Source: DASYPQ01 sp036006425 (lineage in GTDB: Bacteria > Planctomycetota > UBA1135 > GCA-002686595). From it: a DNA stretch of 64,000 bases. This document shows, in pieces, positions 33,004-41,801 of the stretch. The translations under genes and the position numbers were made by a program. The notes below the pieces were generated by a model, which worked only from the letters and a program-made list of their open reading frames with translations, had not been told where the DNA came from and ran no database searches. Location of the stretch: the NCBI GenBank assembly GCA_036006425.1, contig DASYPQ010000024.1, forward strand, positions 1 to 64,000. The letters are read 5' to 3'. The first letter of the stretch is position 1. Every line of letters begins with the position of its first letter.

Positions 33004-35906
33004 GCCAGCCCCCCGAGGAACGGCTCCTCCTCGTCGTCGTCGGCGAGGACCGCGCGGGCGCGGAGCTGCCGCGCCAGGGCGTCCTCACCGTCGGGAGCGC
33101 GGCCGACCGCGTCGGCTTCCACCTCGAGGGCGAAGGCGTCGAGAGCGTCCACTGCGCGATCGCGCGGACGAAGGGCGGCGGCTGGGCGGTCAAGGACCTC
33201 GGCTCGGCGTCGGGCACGGTCCTGAACGGCCGCCGCGTCGAGCAGGCGCGCCTGAAGGCCGGCGACCGCATCGTCGTCGGCGCGCGCGAGCTGCGCGTGC
33301 TCGCGCCCGCGGGTGCCGCGGCGCCGCGCACCGAGGAGACCGGCGCGTTCGTGCCGATCGCCGGCGCGGGACTCGACGAGATCGCGCCGAAGGAAGGCCC
33401 GCTGAAGAGCACGACGCTCGCCCCACCCGTCCTGTCGGGCTACCGGATCGAGCGGCCGCTGGGCCGCGGCGGCATGGGCAGTGTCTACCTCGCCGTGCAG
33501 TCGAGCCTCGACCGGCCGGTCGCGCTCAAGGTGCTCGCGTCGAAGCTCGCGGCGGACGCCGAGTTCGTGCGGCGCTTCCAGGCGGAAGCGCGCGCCGCCG
33601 CCGCGCTCGCGCACCCGAACGTCGTCACGGTCTACGACGTCGGCGAGGAGCGCGGCGTCCACTACCTCTCGATGGAGTACATGGACCGCGGGACGCTCGA
33701 GGAGCGCGTCGCCGGCGGCGGGAAGCTCTCGTGGGCGGAGACGCTCGACGTCCTGCGCGACGCGGCCGCGGGGCTCGTGTACGCGGAGGCCAAGGGCATC
33801 GTCCACCGCGACCTGAAGCCCGCGAACCTGATGCAGAACCACGTCGGCGCGACGAAGATCGCCGACCTCGGGCTCGCGACGCACATCGAGGCCGAAGAGC
33901 GCGAGAGCGCCGACCGCAAGGTGTTCGGCACTCCGCACTTCATGGCGCCCGAGCAGGCGCGCGGCGAACGCGTCGATGGGCGCTCGGATCTGTACTCGCT
34001 CGGCGCGACCGCGTACCGGCTGCTCTCGGGCCACACGCCGTTCGAAGGGACGACCGCGCGCGAGATCGTGCGCGCGCACCTGTCGCAGGAGCCCCGGCCG
34101 CTGCGCGAGTTCGCGCCCGATCTCCCGGACGAGGCGGTCGCGCTGGTCGCCCGACTGATGCGCAAGGACCCGACCGAGCGCTACGCCTCCGCCAGCGAGC
34201 TCCTGCGCGAGATCGAGCGCCTGCGGACGAAGGCCCCGTCCGCGTCGGTCCAGGCGGCGCCGCGCGGGAGTCGCGGTGGGAAACTCGTCGCGGTCTTCCT
34301 GCTCCTCGTCCTCCTCGGAGGCGGCGCGTGGTGGCTGCGCGGACACCCCGAGATCCTCGAGGGCCTGACGAAGTCCGTGGCGCCGGCCGGCCGTCCGTCC
34401 CCCGTCCACCCGCCGGATCCGATCGCGCCGGCCGAGCCGGACGCGAACGAGCCGCCGCCGGCGCCGGACACCGACGTCGCGTCGGTTCCGCCCGAGACGC
34501 CGAAGGACGACGACAAGGCGCTCCAGCTGCTCGAAGCGAACGCGCGCGTCGCCCTGCTCGAGCTCCAGGGCAAGGAGATGACGCCCGAGGAGAAGCGCGA
34601 CGCGCTGCGCGCGCTCGCTGCGCAGTGGCGCGGCACGACGGCGGCGAGCGAGGCTGTCGACAAGGCCCAGGCGATCGACGCCGACCTCTCGACGCGCGCG
34701 GCGGCCGACGTCGAGCACCAGGCGCGCCTCGACGAGCTCCTCGCGCGAATGCAGGTCGCGGCCGGAGGCAGCGAGGTTCCCCCGCGCCCCGGCCAGGCGC
34801 TCCTCAACATGCGCGCCGTCCCCGGACAAGCCGCGTTCGCGACGGACCCGCTTTTCGTCGCGAAGCGGAAGGAGCTCGAGCGTGGGGTGATCGGCCGCGC
34901 CGCCGCGTTTGCGCACGCGCGCCTCGACGAGACGGCGGCCGAGATGGCGAAGGGGCAGTTCGAGGGCGTCGAGGCGAAGCTCGCGGAGCTGATGCCCGTG
35001 TTCGAGCTGCCGGACTTCCCGCCCGGCGAAGGCCCCGCCGGCGTCGACGACCTGTTCGAGATCGGCCGCACCGCGCGCGAGCGCATGAACAACCTGGCGC
35101 TCCTCCACGGGCAGTTCGTGAGCCGCCAGAGCCGCGAGGACGCGCTCGCGATCGCGCAGGGTTTCGGCGGGAGCGCGGGGCTCGAGCACGAGCTGCGCGC
35201 CCTCGACCTCGCGGCCGTCAAGCAGCGGCTCGTCGGCATCCAGGGCAAGCTCGCGTCGAAGGAGACGCGCACGAGCATCGACGACCTCGTCGCCGACATC
35301 GACGCCGCCGACGCGGCCTTGAAGACGCTCGGTCGCGAGTTCGCGAACTGGCGGCGCAAGAGCTTCACGGAGCCGCGCGGCGGCAAGATCGTGACGCGCA
35401 ACGCCGTCGGCGCCGACGCGACCGGCATCCTCGCCGAAGGCGACGGAGGCGCCGTGGAGCACGTCGACTGGTCCGCGTTCGGCGGCGACGACCGCGAGAT
35501 CTCGAAGCTCTTCACCGAGCGCCTCACGCGCGAATGGACGCCCGACGAGCTGCGCGGGATCGCCGGCCTCCTGCGCCTGACCGCCGTCGTCGAAGCGATC
35601 GGCCGTGCGGGCAAGATGTTCGACCCGGCGAAGCGCTACAACTTCACCGACGCCGACGCGCGCGAGATGACCGAGTGCTTCGCGCAGGCGCAGATCTGGG
35701 CCGAGAAAGCCGGGACGAGCGACGCCCTCGCGAAGGAGGTCGCCGCGGCGCGCCAGCTGACGCACGTCTGCCAGAAGATGACCGAAGGCTCGTGGTCGTT
35801 CGCGGTGAGCGCGACCGAGGAGCTCCTCGCGCGCCACGCGAGCACGCTGGTCGTGCGCCTGCTCTCGGACGGGACGATGCCCGAAGGTCCGAAGGCGAAG
35901 GACTAG
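33000..35906 (+). CDS. Ser/Thr protein kinase with N-terminal FHA domain
   Basis: 968 residues. FHA domain at about 8-98 (LTVGSAADRVGFHLEG, VESVHCAIAR, VKDLGSASGTVLNGRRV) binds phosphothreonine. Kinase at about 148-405: GRGGMGSVYLA, VALKVL, HRDLKPANLM near 270, DLG in place of DFG, APEQ. A transmembrane helix is near 428-446 (LVAVFLLLVLLGGGAWWL), then a Pro/Glu/Asp-rich linker. A 450-residue helical C-terminal region follows with no family I recognise, containing VAKRKELERGVIGRAAAFAHARL. An FHA domain on the kinase itself suggests recruitment of its own or partner phosphopeptides. The start TTG 33000 has AGGAGG seven bases upstream and overlaps the previous gene. Confidence 0.9.
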   Translation: MSQPPEERLLLVVVGEDRAGAELPRQGVLTVGSAADRVGFHLEGEGVESVHCAIARTKGGGWAVKDLGSASGTVLNGRRVEQARLKAGDRIVVGARELRVLAPAGAAAPRTEETGAFVPIAGAGLDEIAPKEGPLKSTTLAPPVLSGYRIERPLGRGGMGSVYLAVQSSLDRPVALKVLASKLAADAEFVRRFQAEARAAAALAHPNVVTVYDVGEERGVHYLSMEYMDRGTLEERVAGGGKLSWAETLDVLRDAAAGLVYAEAKGIVHRDLKPANLMQNHVGATKIADLGLATHIEAEERESADRKVFGTPHFMAPEQARGERVDGRSDLYSLGATAYRLLSGHTPFEGTTAREIVRAHLSQEPRPLREFAPDLPDEAVALVARLMRKDPTERYASASELLREIERLRTKAPSASVQAAPRGSRGGKLVAVFLLLVLLGGGAWWLRGHPEILEGLTKSVAPAGRPSPVHPPDPIAPAEPDANEPPPAPDTDVASVPPETPKDDDKALQLLEANARVALLELQGKEMTPEEKRDALRALAAQWRGTTAASEAVDKAQAIDADLSTRAAADVEHQARLDELLARMQVAAGGSEVPPRPGQALLNMRAVPGQAAFATDPLFVAKRKELERGVIGRAAAFAHARLDETAAEMAKGQFEGVEAKLAELMPVFELPDFPPGEGPAGVDDLFEIGRTARERMNNLALLHGQFVSRQSREDALAIAQGFGGSAGLEHELRALDLAAVKQRLVGIQGKLASKETRTSIDDLVADIDAADAALKTLGREFANWRRKSFTEPRGGKIVTRNAVGADATGILAEGDGGAVEHVDWSAFGGDDREISKLFTERLTREWTPDELRGIAGLLRLTAVVEAIGRAGKMFDPAKRYNFTDADAREMTECFAQAQIWAEKAGTSDALAKEVAAARQLTHVCQKMTEGSWSFAVSATEELLARHASTLVVRLLSDGTMPEGPKAKD

Positions 35907-35909
35907 GGC

Positions 35910-38852
35910 CTACTGGATCTTCTCGAGCGTCTCGTGCGCGATCTTGCACGCGGGATCGAGCTCGAGCGCCTTGTGCGCGCGCTCCGCCGCCTCCGCCGTG
36001 CGCCCGAGCGCCTGGAGACACGCCGCCTGCAGGCCGATCCACTCGGCCTGCTCGGACTCGGCGAGCGGGCCCGGGTGATCGCCGTCGAGGTCCTCGGGGA
36101 CCTTCGGGCCGACCGTGTACTCGCGCAGGGCCTCCTCGTTGCGCCCGGCCGAGCGCAGCGCGTCGCCGTAGTCGCGGTGGAGCTTGCGCAGGAACGGATC
36201 GATCTCGTTCGCCTCGCCGTACCGTTTCGCGGCCTCGGCGAAGCGTCCGTGCTCGAAGTGCCAGGCGGCGACGGTGCGGCGGCCCTCGAAGGCGCCGGCG
36301 TCCCAGTCGAGGCGGCGCTCGAGCGCGCGCATCGAATCGTCCTTGCGGTCCATCGCCTCGTAGAGCTTCGAGAGGTGCAGCTCGGCGGACATCGGGGCTT
36401 CGTCGAAGCCGGGGAAGTCCTTCTCCGCGGCGAGGAAGTTCTTCTCCGCCGCCTCGTTCTCGTCGGCGTCCTTCGCGAGGACGCCCATCGCGATGCGCGC
36501 GCGGAAGTCCTCGGCGCGCTCGAGCGCCTTGCCCCAGATCGCGCGCGCCTTGTCGCGGTCGCCTTCCTTGAGCGCGATCTCGCCGCGCAGGAACTCGGCG
36601 CGCGCCGGCTGGGGATCGAGGCTCTGGATCACGCGCAGCGCTTCTTGCGCGTCGATCTTCTGCGCGTCCTGCCAGGCGTGCCAGGCGACCGTGCACCACG
36701 CGTCGCCCCAGGCGGCGAGCTTCTCGGGCCCCGCATCCGACTTCGGGCGTTCGCGCGACAGGCTCGTGCGCACGCGCTCGGCCTGCGCGTCCGACCAGCG
36801 CGGCTCGATCTTGAGATCCGCGGTCAGCCCGCGCACGTACGCCGCGAAATCGCGGTCGAGCGCTTCGGGCGTCGTCTGGTAGACCTCGTTGAAGGCCTGG
36901 TCGATGTCGAGTCCGCGGTCGAAGGCCTCGAAGATCCGGACCATCGGCGGGAAGCCGCGGCGCTCGATGAGCATCCGGCACAGCAGACCGCCCTGGTAGT
37001 AGCCGAACAGGATCCGCGACGACCGGAACGCGCGGTTCAGGTCGCGCACCGGGATGATGTCGCCGTTCGCGAGCGCGTCGACGAGCTCGCGCCGCATGTT
37101 CCGCGTCCACGTCGGGTTCCGGTTCTCCTCTTCCCACGTCGCGAGACCCTCGGTGATCCAGCGCGGGCAGCGGTTGTGCGACAGCTCGAGGTGGATGACG
37201 TGCGTGAACTCGTGGAACGACGTCCGCGCCCACGACTGCGTGCCGCGCATCTCCGAGAGCGGCGAGACCGAGGTCACGACCGGCCCGAAGCACACGCCGA
37301 GCGCCGGGAAGCCCTCGAAGCCCGTCGAGCGCACCGAGAAATCGGCGTGGCGGTCGAACACCTCGATCGTCGTCGGTCCGGGCGTGTACCCGTACCGCGC
37401 CGCGAGCTCGGAGCGCGCCGCCGTGTAGAACGGCACGAGGTAGGTCCGCAGCACGTCGGCCGCGGCCGGGTTCCACGCGAACGTGAGCTCGCCGTGCTTC
37501 TCGCGCACGAGCCCCGTGCTCATCTTCTTCAGGACGAGGCGCGTGTTGTCGCGCCAGGCGTCCTGGCGACCGGCCGCCTCGGTCTGCGCGCGGTCGAGCG
37601 CCACGCGGGCCGCGTCCTCGTCGCCGGTGTCCGCGAGCGCGCGGCCGAGCTCCTTCCAGGCCTCGTAGTCGTGCTCGTCGCGCACCGTCGCGCGACGCGC
37701 GAACGGGGTCGCCTCGGCGAAGCGGTACAGCTCGGCGAGATGGCGCCCGACCTCGCGCTCGGGCGTCGCGTCGGCGGGATCCTCGGCGGCGAGCTCGGCG
37801 AGCCCCTTCTCGCACTCGGCCTCGCGGTGCTCGACCCAGGCGAGGGCGGCGCGCAGCGTGCGCACCTCGCGGCGCCCGGGGGCCACCTGCTCGAGGCGCG
37901 CGAGGCGCTCGCGGCAGCTCTTGAGCTGGCCGTCGTCGAGGTCCGCCGACGTCCCGGCCAGCGCGCCCTCGATCGAATCGGGCTTCAGGACGAGGAGCTC
38001 GTCGAGGATGTCCTGCGCGGTCCGCGAGTGGCGCTGCCAGTTCGCCCGGTGGAGCCGGAAGAGGCCGAGGAGCGCCGCTTCGTGCCCGGGCGCGAGGCGC
38101 AGCGCGTCGCGGTACTGGTCCGCGGGCGAGCGCTTCTTCGCGGCGTCGACCTCCCGGTCGGCCTCGAAGTAGACGTCGCCGAGCGCCGCCAGGACGTCGG
38201 GCTCGGAGCTCCCCTCGTCGGCCCGGCTCTTCTCGTCCGCGGCGACGTAGCTCGTCGAAGCGCCCTCGAGGTCGCCGAGGCGCCGCTGGCACCGGCCGCG
38301 CGCGAGGAGCCCGCGCCAGCCCTGCTCGTCGGGCGTCGCGGCGCCGCGCGCGAGGACGGTTTTCGCCCGCCCGCGCTGGCCGGCGTCCCAGAGCGCGGAA
38401 CCGAGGGCCCAGGCGCCTTCCGCGTCGGCGGGCTCGGCGCCCTTCGGCAGTTTCTCGAGGACGCCCACGGCGTCGGTCGGCCGGCCGAGGACGCGGAGGA
38501 TTTCCGCTGCGAGGCGGGCGCAACGCGCCTCGAGCTCGGGCCCCGAGGACGCCGTGCGCGCGTCCGCGAGGGCGCGCTGGGCGTCCGCGAGCGCCGGCGC
38601 GTACGCGCAGAGCTCGAAGCGCGCCTCGGCGAGCAAGAGCCGCGCCTCGGGATCGGCCGGCGTGTCGCCGAGCACCGACTCGAGGCTCCGGATCGCCTTG
38701 CGGGCCTGCCCGCGGCGGATCAGGACCGCGTCCTGGTGGATCTCCTCCGCGACGAGGCGCGCTTCCTCGGTGGACTCGCCCTGCGCGACGGCGGGAGCCG
38801 GACGGCCGAAGGCGAGCCAGACGGCGAGGAGCGCGGCGGTTCGATGGGGCAT
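35910..38852 (-). CDS. Secreted TPR-repeat metallopeptidase (gluzincin, peptidase-MA-like)
   Basis: 980 residues. Signal peptide at about 1-24 (ALLAVWLAFG, cleavage after AVAQ). TPR-type repeats occupy about 30-460 and again about 730-980. Between them is a zinc peptidase domain with HEFTHVIHLELSH near residue 545 and WITEGLATWEEE supplying the downstream glutamate, about 25 residues later, the spacing of gluzincins. VFGPVV and YYQGGLLCRMLIERRGFPPMVRIF follow. Similar TPR-plus-peptidase-MA proteins are common in planctomycetes and myxobacteria; the substrate is unknown. I start at the ATG giving MPHRTAALLAV (38852); MNWN five codons earlier is the alternative. The stop codon lies four bases from the kinase-3 stop (convergent). 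Confidence 0.85.
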   Translation of the reverse strand: MPHRTAALLAVWLAFGRPAPAVAQGESTEEARLVAEEIHQDAVLIRRGQARKAIRSLESVLGDTPADPEARLLLAEARFELCAYAPALADAQRALADARTASSGPELEARCARLAAEILRVLGRPTDAVGVLEKLPKGAEPADAEGAWALGSALWDAGQRGRAKTVLARGAATPDEQGWRGLLARGRCQRRLGDLEGASTSYVAADEKSRADEGSSEPDVLAALGDVYFEADREVDAAKKRSPADQYRDALRLAPGHEAALLGLFRLHRANWQRHSRTAQDILDELLVLKPDSIEGALAGTSADLDDGQLKSCRERLARLEQVAPGRREVRTLRAALAWVEHREAECEKGLAELAAEDPADATPEREVGRHLAELYRFAEATPFARRATVRDEHDYEAWKELGRALADTGDEDAARVALDRAQTEAAGRQDAWRDNTRLVLKKMSTGLVREKHGELTFAWNPAAADVLRTYLVPFYTAARSELAARYGYTPGPTTIEVFDRHADFSVRSTGFEGFPALGVCFGPVVTSVSPLSEMRGTQSWARTSFHEFTHVIHLELSHNRCPRWITEGLATWEEENRNPTWTRNMRRELVDALANGDIIPVRDLNRAFRSSRILFGYYQGGLLCRMLIERRGFPPMVRIFEAFDRGLDIDQAFNEVYQTTPEALDRDFAAYVRGLTADLKIEPRWSDAQAERVRTSLSRERPKSDAGPEKLAAWGDAWCTVAWHAWQDAQKIDAQEALRVIQSLDPQPARAEFLRGEIALKEGDRDKARAIWGKALERAEDFRARIAMGVLAKDADENEAAEKNFLAAEKDFPGFDEAPMSAELHLSKLYEAMDRKDDSMRALERRLDWDAGAFEGRRTVAAWHFEHGRFAEAAKRYGEANEIDPFLRKLHRDYGDALRSAGRNEEALREYTVGPKVPEDLDGDHPGPLAESEQAEWIGLQAACLQALGRTAEAAERAHKALELDPACKIAHETLEKIQ

Positions 38853-38950
38853 CGCGTTCCAGTTCACCAGTTCAGTCGGGGCTCGCCAAGCGGAAGGAAT
38901 GGGATCGGCCCCGTTGTTTCGCCATGGCCGCTTCGGTATGCCCTTGGATC

Positions 38951-40000
38951 ATGAACGCAAGACTCACGCGCATGCCGGGCCGGAGGAGTATCGGCTCGAT
39001 CTTCCTCGTCCTTCTGCCGATCGTCTCCTTCGCCGCGTGCCGGGCCGTGGCGCCCGTGGCACCGCTGCCGCCGGCGCCGCCGAGCGAGCCCGCGACTCCC
39101 GCGGTCGCGCGGACGCCCACTTGGGTCGGCGAGCCGCTCTCGTGGGCGAAGCTCGGCGCGATCGAGACGTGGCTCGCGACGGACGGCGTCACCGCCGATC
39201 CGTTCTGGCGCGTCGAGGGAGAGATCGCGCTGCACCAGGGGCGCGTCGATCTCGCGCGCGCGGAGAAGAGCGGACAGAAGGCGACCGACGCGGCGTCGCG
39301 CTCGAGACTGCACGCGTCGCGCGCGGGCTTCCAGCACGTGCTCGCCGAGAGCGACGCGACGCCCGAGCAGAAGAAGCGCGCGGAAGCGGCGATCCAGATC
39401 TGCGACCGGATGCTCGGAACCACGCCGGCGTCGAGCGCTCCGCGCGCGGCGCTGCCGATCATCCCGCGCTCGCAGTGGGGAGCGATGACGGCGATCGCCG
39501 CGCACATGGACAAGAACCGCGGCGGATGGCGGCGGATGACCGTGCACCACTCGGCCGAGCGCGTGCCGCCCGAGCTCGACGGGACGTTCGCGGAATCCGC
39601 GGCCGCGGTGCGCAGCATCCAGAAGGCGCACATGGAAGGGAAGGAGACCGGCTACGGCGACATCGGCTACCACTTCGTGATCGACCCGTACGGTCGCGTG
39701 TTCCAGGGCCGCGACCTCGCCTGGCAGGGCGCGCACGCGGCCGGCGCGAACAACGTGCAGAACATCGGCATCTGCCTGATCGGGAACTTCGACGAGGAGA
39801 AGCCGACGAAGGCGGCCCTCGACCGGCTGCGGCAGCTGCTCGACAACCTGCGCTCGACGTGGAAGATCCCGCGCAGCCAGGTGTTCACGCACCAGGAGCT
39901 GAAGAGCACCGAGTGCCCGGGCCGGAATCTCGCGCGCTGGGTCGAGGCGTACCGGCACACCGCCGTCGCGCCGGTCGAAGCGTCGGCGCGCGCGAACTAG
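38951..40000 (+). CDS. N-acetylmuramoyl-L-alanine amidase lipoprotein (PGRP/Amidase_2)
   Basis: 349 residues. N-terminal lipoprotein signal (IFLVLLPIVSFAAC, cysteine near residue 30) and a Pro-rich linker. A poorly conserved 90-residue helical segment precedes the amidase domain at about 165-335. Zinc ligands are seen as the first His in MTVHHSAERV, the second in VFTHQELKST and the Cys in ECPGRNL. GYGDIGYHFVIDPYGRVFQGR and ANNVQNIGICLIGNF match the core of the peptidoglycan-recognition fold. It cleaves between N-acetylmuramic acid and L-alanine of peptidoglycan. Its TAG stop shares CTAG with gmd (convergent). The start ATG 38951 is preferred over an earlier in-frame ATG. Confidence 0.9.
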   Translation: MNARLTRMPGRRSIGSIFLVLLPIVSFAACRAVAPVAPLPPAPPSEPATPAVARTPTWVGEPLSWAKLGAIETWLATDGVTADPFWRVEGEIALHQGRVDLARAEKSGQKATDAASRSRLHASRAGFQHVLAESDATPEQKKRAEAAIQICDRMLGTTPASSAPRAALPIIPRSQWGAMTAIAAHMDKNRGGWRRMTVHHSAERVPPELDGTFAESAAAVRSIQKAHMEGKETGYGDIGYHFVIDPYGRVFQGRDLAWQGAHAAGANNVQNIGICLIGNFDEEKPTKAALDRLRQLLDNLRSTWKIPRSQVFTHQELKSTECPGRNLARWVEAYRHTAVAPVEASARAN

Positions 40001-40977
40001 GTCGCCGTCTTCTCCTGCGCGAGGTCCGCGGCGGCCATGCCGCGGATCAGGTCCTCGAAGCGCATGCGCGGGCGCCAATCGAGTTTTTCCCGCGCTTTCG
40101 CCGGGTTTCCGACGAGGGCCTGGACGTCGGCGGGCCGGAAGAGGTTCGCGTCGACGACGACCTTCGACTCCCAGTCGAGGCCGACCGCATCGAACGCGAT
40201 CGCGCACACCTCGCGCACCGTGTGCGTCTCGCCCGTCGCGATGACGTAGTCCCCGGGCTCGTCCTCCTGGAGCATCCGCCACATCGCGCGGACGTAGTCG
40301 CCGGCGAAGCCCCAGTCGCGCCGCGCCTCGAGGTTGCCGAGCCTGAGCTCGCTCTCCTTGCCGAGCGCGATGCGGGCCGCCGCGCGCGTGATCTTCCGCG
40401 TGACGAACTCGACGCCGCGGCGCGGCGACTCGTGGTTGAACAGGATGCCGCTCGACGCGTGGATGCCGTACGCCTCGCGCGCGTTCACGGTGATCCAGTG
40501 CGCGTACACCTTGGCGACGCCGTACGGGCTGCGCGGATGGAACGGCGTCGTCTCCTTCTGCGGCGACTCCGCCGCGTCGCCGAACATCTCGGAAGTCGAG
40601 GCCTGGTAGAACCGCGCCTCCGGACACACGTGGCGCACGGCCTCGAGGAGCCGCGTCACGCCGAGCCCGGTGATCTCCGCCGTCAGCACCGGCTCGTCGA
40701 ACGAGCGCGGGACGAACGACTGGGCCGCGAGGTTGTACACCTCGTGCGGACGCGCGTCGGCGAGGGCGCGCTGGAGGCTCGACTGGTCGAGCAGGTCGCC
40801 CTGGACGAGGTGCAGCCGGTCCTGGACGTGCGCGATGCGCTCGAGGCGCGTGCTCGACGAGCGCCGGACGAGCCCGAACACCTCGTAGCCCTCGTCGAGC
40901 AGGAGCTCCGCGAGGTAGCTCCCGTCCTGCCCCGTGACACCGGTGACGAGAGCGCGTTTCTTCGAGCGATCGGCCAT
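39997..40977 (-). CDS. gmd: GDP-mannose 4,6-dehydratase
   Basis: 326 residues, extended SDR. Converts GDP-mannose to GDP-4-keto-6-deoxymannose for GDP-fucose, rhamnose or related deoxysugars of surface glycans. Seen: VTGVTGQDGSYLAELLLDEGYEVFGLVRRSS (read in two parts), NLAAQSFVPRSFDEP, QASTSEMFGDAAESPQKETTPFHPRSPYG, where the catalytic Thr/Ser, Tyr and Lys are, and HESPRRGVEFVTRKIT. GGAGG lies five bases before the ATG. It is third gene of ald-uppP-gmd (36 bases after uppP). No GDP-fucose synthase is adjacent. Its TAG stop shares CTAG with the amidase gene. Confidence 0.94.
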   Translation of the reverse strand: MADRSKKRALVTGVTGQDGSYLAELLLDEGYEVFGLVRRSSSTRLERIAHVQDRLHLVQGDLLDQSSLQRALADARPHEVYNLAAQSFVPRSFDEPVLTAEITGLGVTRLLEAVRHVCPEARFYQASTSEMFGDAAESPQKETTPFHPRSPYGVAKVYAHWITVNAREAYGIHASSGILFNHESPRRGVEFVTRKITRAAARIALGKESELRLGNLEARRDWGFAGDYVRAMWRMLQEDEPGDYVIATGETHTVREVCAIAFDAVGLDWESKVVVDANLFRPADVQALVGNPAKAREKLDWRPRMRFEDLIRGMAAADLAQEKTAT

Positions 40978-41013
40978 CGAGCTCCTCCGACGACGCGCGC
41001 CGCGGTTCCTTGC

Positions 41014-41799
41014 TCACCTTCTCGAGAGGAGCCAGGCCGCGACCGCGAGCGCCAGGACCACACGGTACCAGCCGAAGAGCGCGAGGCCTCTGCGCTCGAG
41101 CCAGGCGACCATCCACTTCACCGAGATCCAGGCGGTCACCGCGGCGACGCCGAATCCGAGGGCGATCGATGCGATCCCGTACGCCGCGACCATCGCGTGT
41201 CCGTGGTGCACCGCCTTCCAGGCGGTCGCGGCGGTCAGCGTGAGCAGGCCGAGGAGCAGGCTGAATTCCACGGCCGCCGGCATCGAGAGCCCGAGCAGGA
41301 GTCCGCCCCCGATCGTCGCGAGACTCCGGCTCGTCCCGGGCCAGAGCGCGAGACACTGGAAGAGGCCGATCGCGAGAGCCGTGCTCGTCCCGATCGAGGC
41401 GAGACCGCGCTCGCCGCCGCGCAGCCCGCGCACGCAGACGAGGATCGCGGCGCCGCCGACGAACCACGCCGCGACGACCGGCCAGAGGCCGAAGAGGCGC
41501 GCGTCGATCCACCTCTCCGCGGCGAGCCCGATGACCGCGGCGGGCAGGAACGCGACGAGGAGTCGCCCGAGCAGCGCGCGCTCGGATCCGGCGAGCATCG
41601 CGCGGAACCGCGGCAAGTAGAGGCCGAGCACCGCCGCGATCGCGCCGGCCTGGATGCAGATCGCGAACGCGCGCGAGGATTCGTCGTCACCGATGCCGAG
41701 CGCGCGCTCGGCGAGGATCAGGTGGCCCGTCGAGCTGATCGGAAGGTACTCGGTGACGCCCTCGACGGCGCCGAGCACGATCGACTGCCACCACTCCAT
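41014..41799 (-). CDS. uppP: Undecaprenyl-diphosphatase
   Basis: 261 residues, multi-pass membrane protein (BacA type) that removes a phosphate from undecaprenyl diphosphate to recycle the lipid carrier of cell wall and glycan synthesis; it also confers bacitracin tolerance. Seen: AVEGVTEYLPISSTGHLIL at residue 10-28, the second motif LWPGTSRSLATIGGG near 155, and about eight hydrophobic segments. The start ATG is two bases after the ald stop, so it depends on coupled translation. In this operon (ald-uppP-gmd) it joins alanine metabolism, carrier recycling and sugar-nucleotide synthesis. Confidence 0.95.
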   Translation of the reverse strand: MEWWQSIVLGAVEGVTEYLPISSTGHLILAERALGIGDDESSRAFAICIQAGAIAAVLGLYLPRFRAMLAGSERALLGRLLVAFLPAAVIGLAAERWIDARLFGLWPVVAAWFVGGAAILVCVRGLRGGERGLASIGTSTALAIGLFQCLALWPGTSRSLATIGGGLLLGLSMPAAVEFSLLLGLLTLTAATAWKAVHHGHAMVAAYGIASIALGFGVAAVTAWISVKWMVAWLERRGLALFGWYRVVLALAVAAWLLSRR

Positions 41800-41801
41800 C
41801 C

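Noticed and set aside
30426..35837. Very long minus-strand open frame (about 1800 codons) opposite tilS, the yggS-type gene and the FHA kinase
   Set aside because: It is a shadow of the opposite genes in GC-rich DNA: low-complexity Arg/Ala/Gly translation, no motifs, and the genes on the plus strand have complete family signatures.
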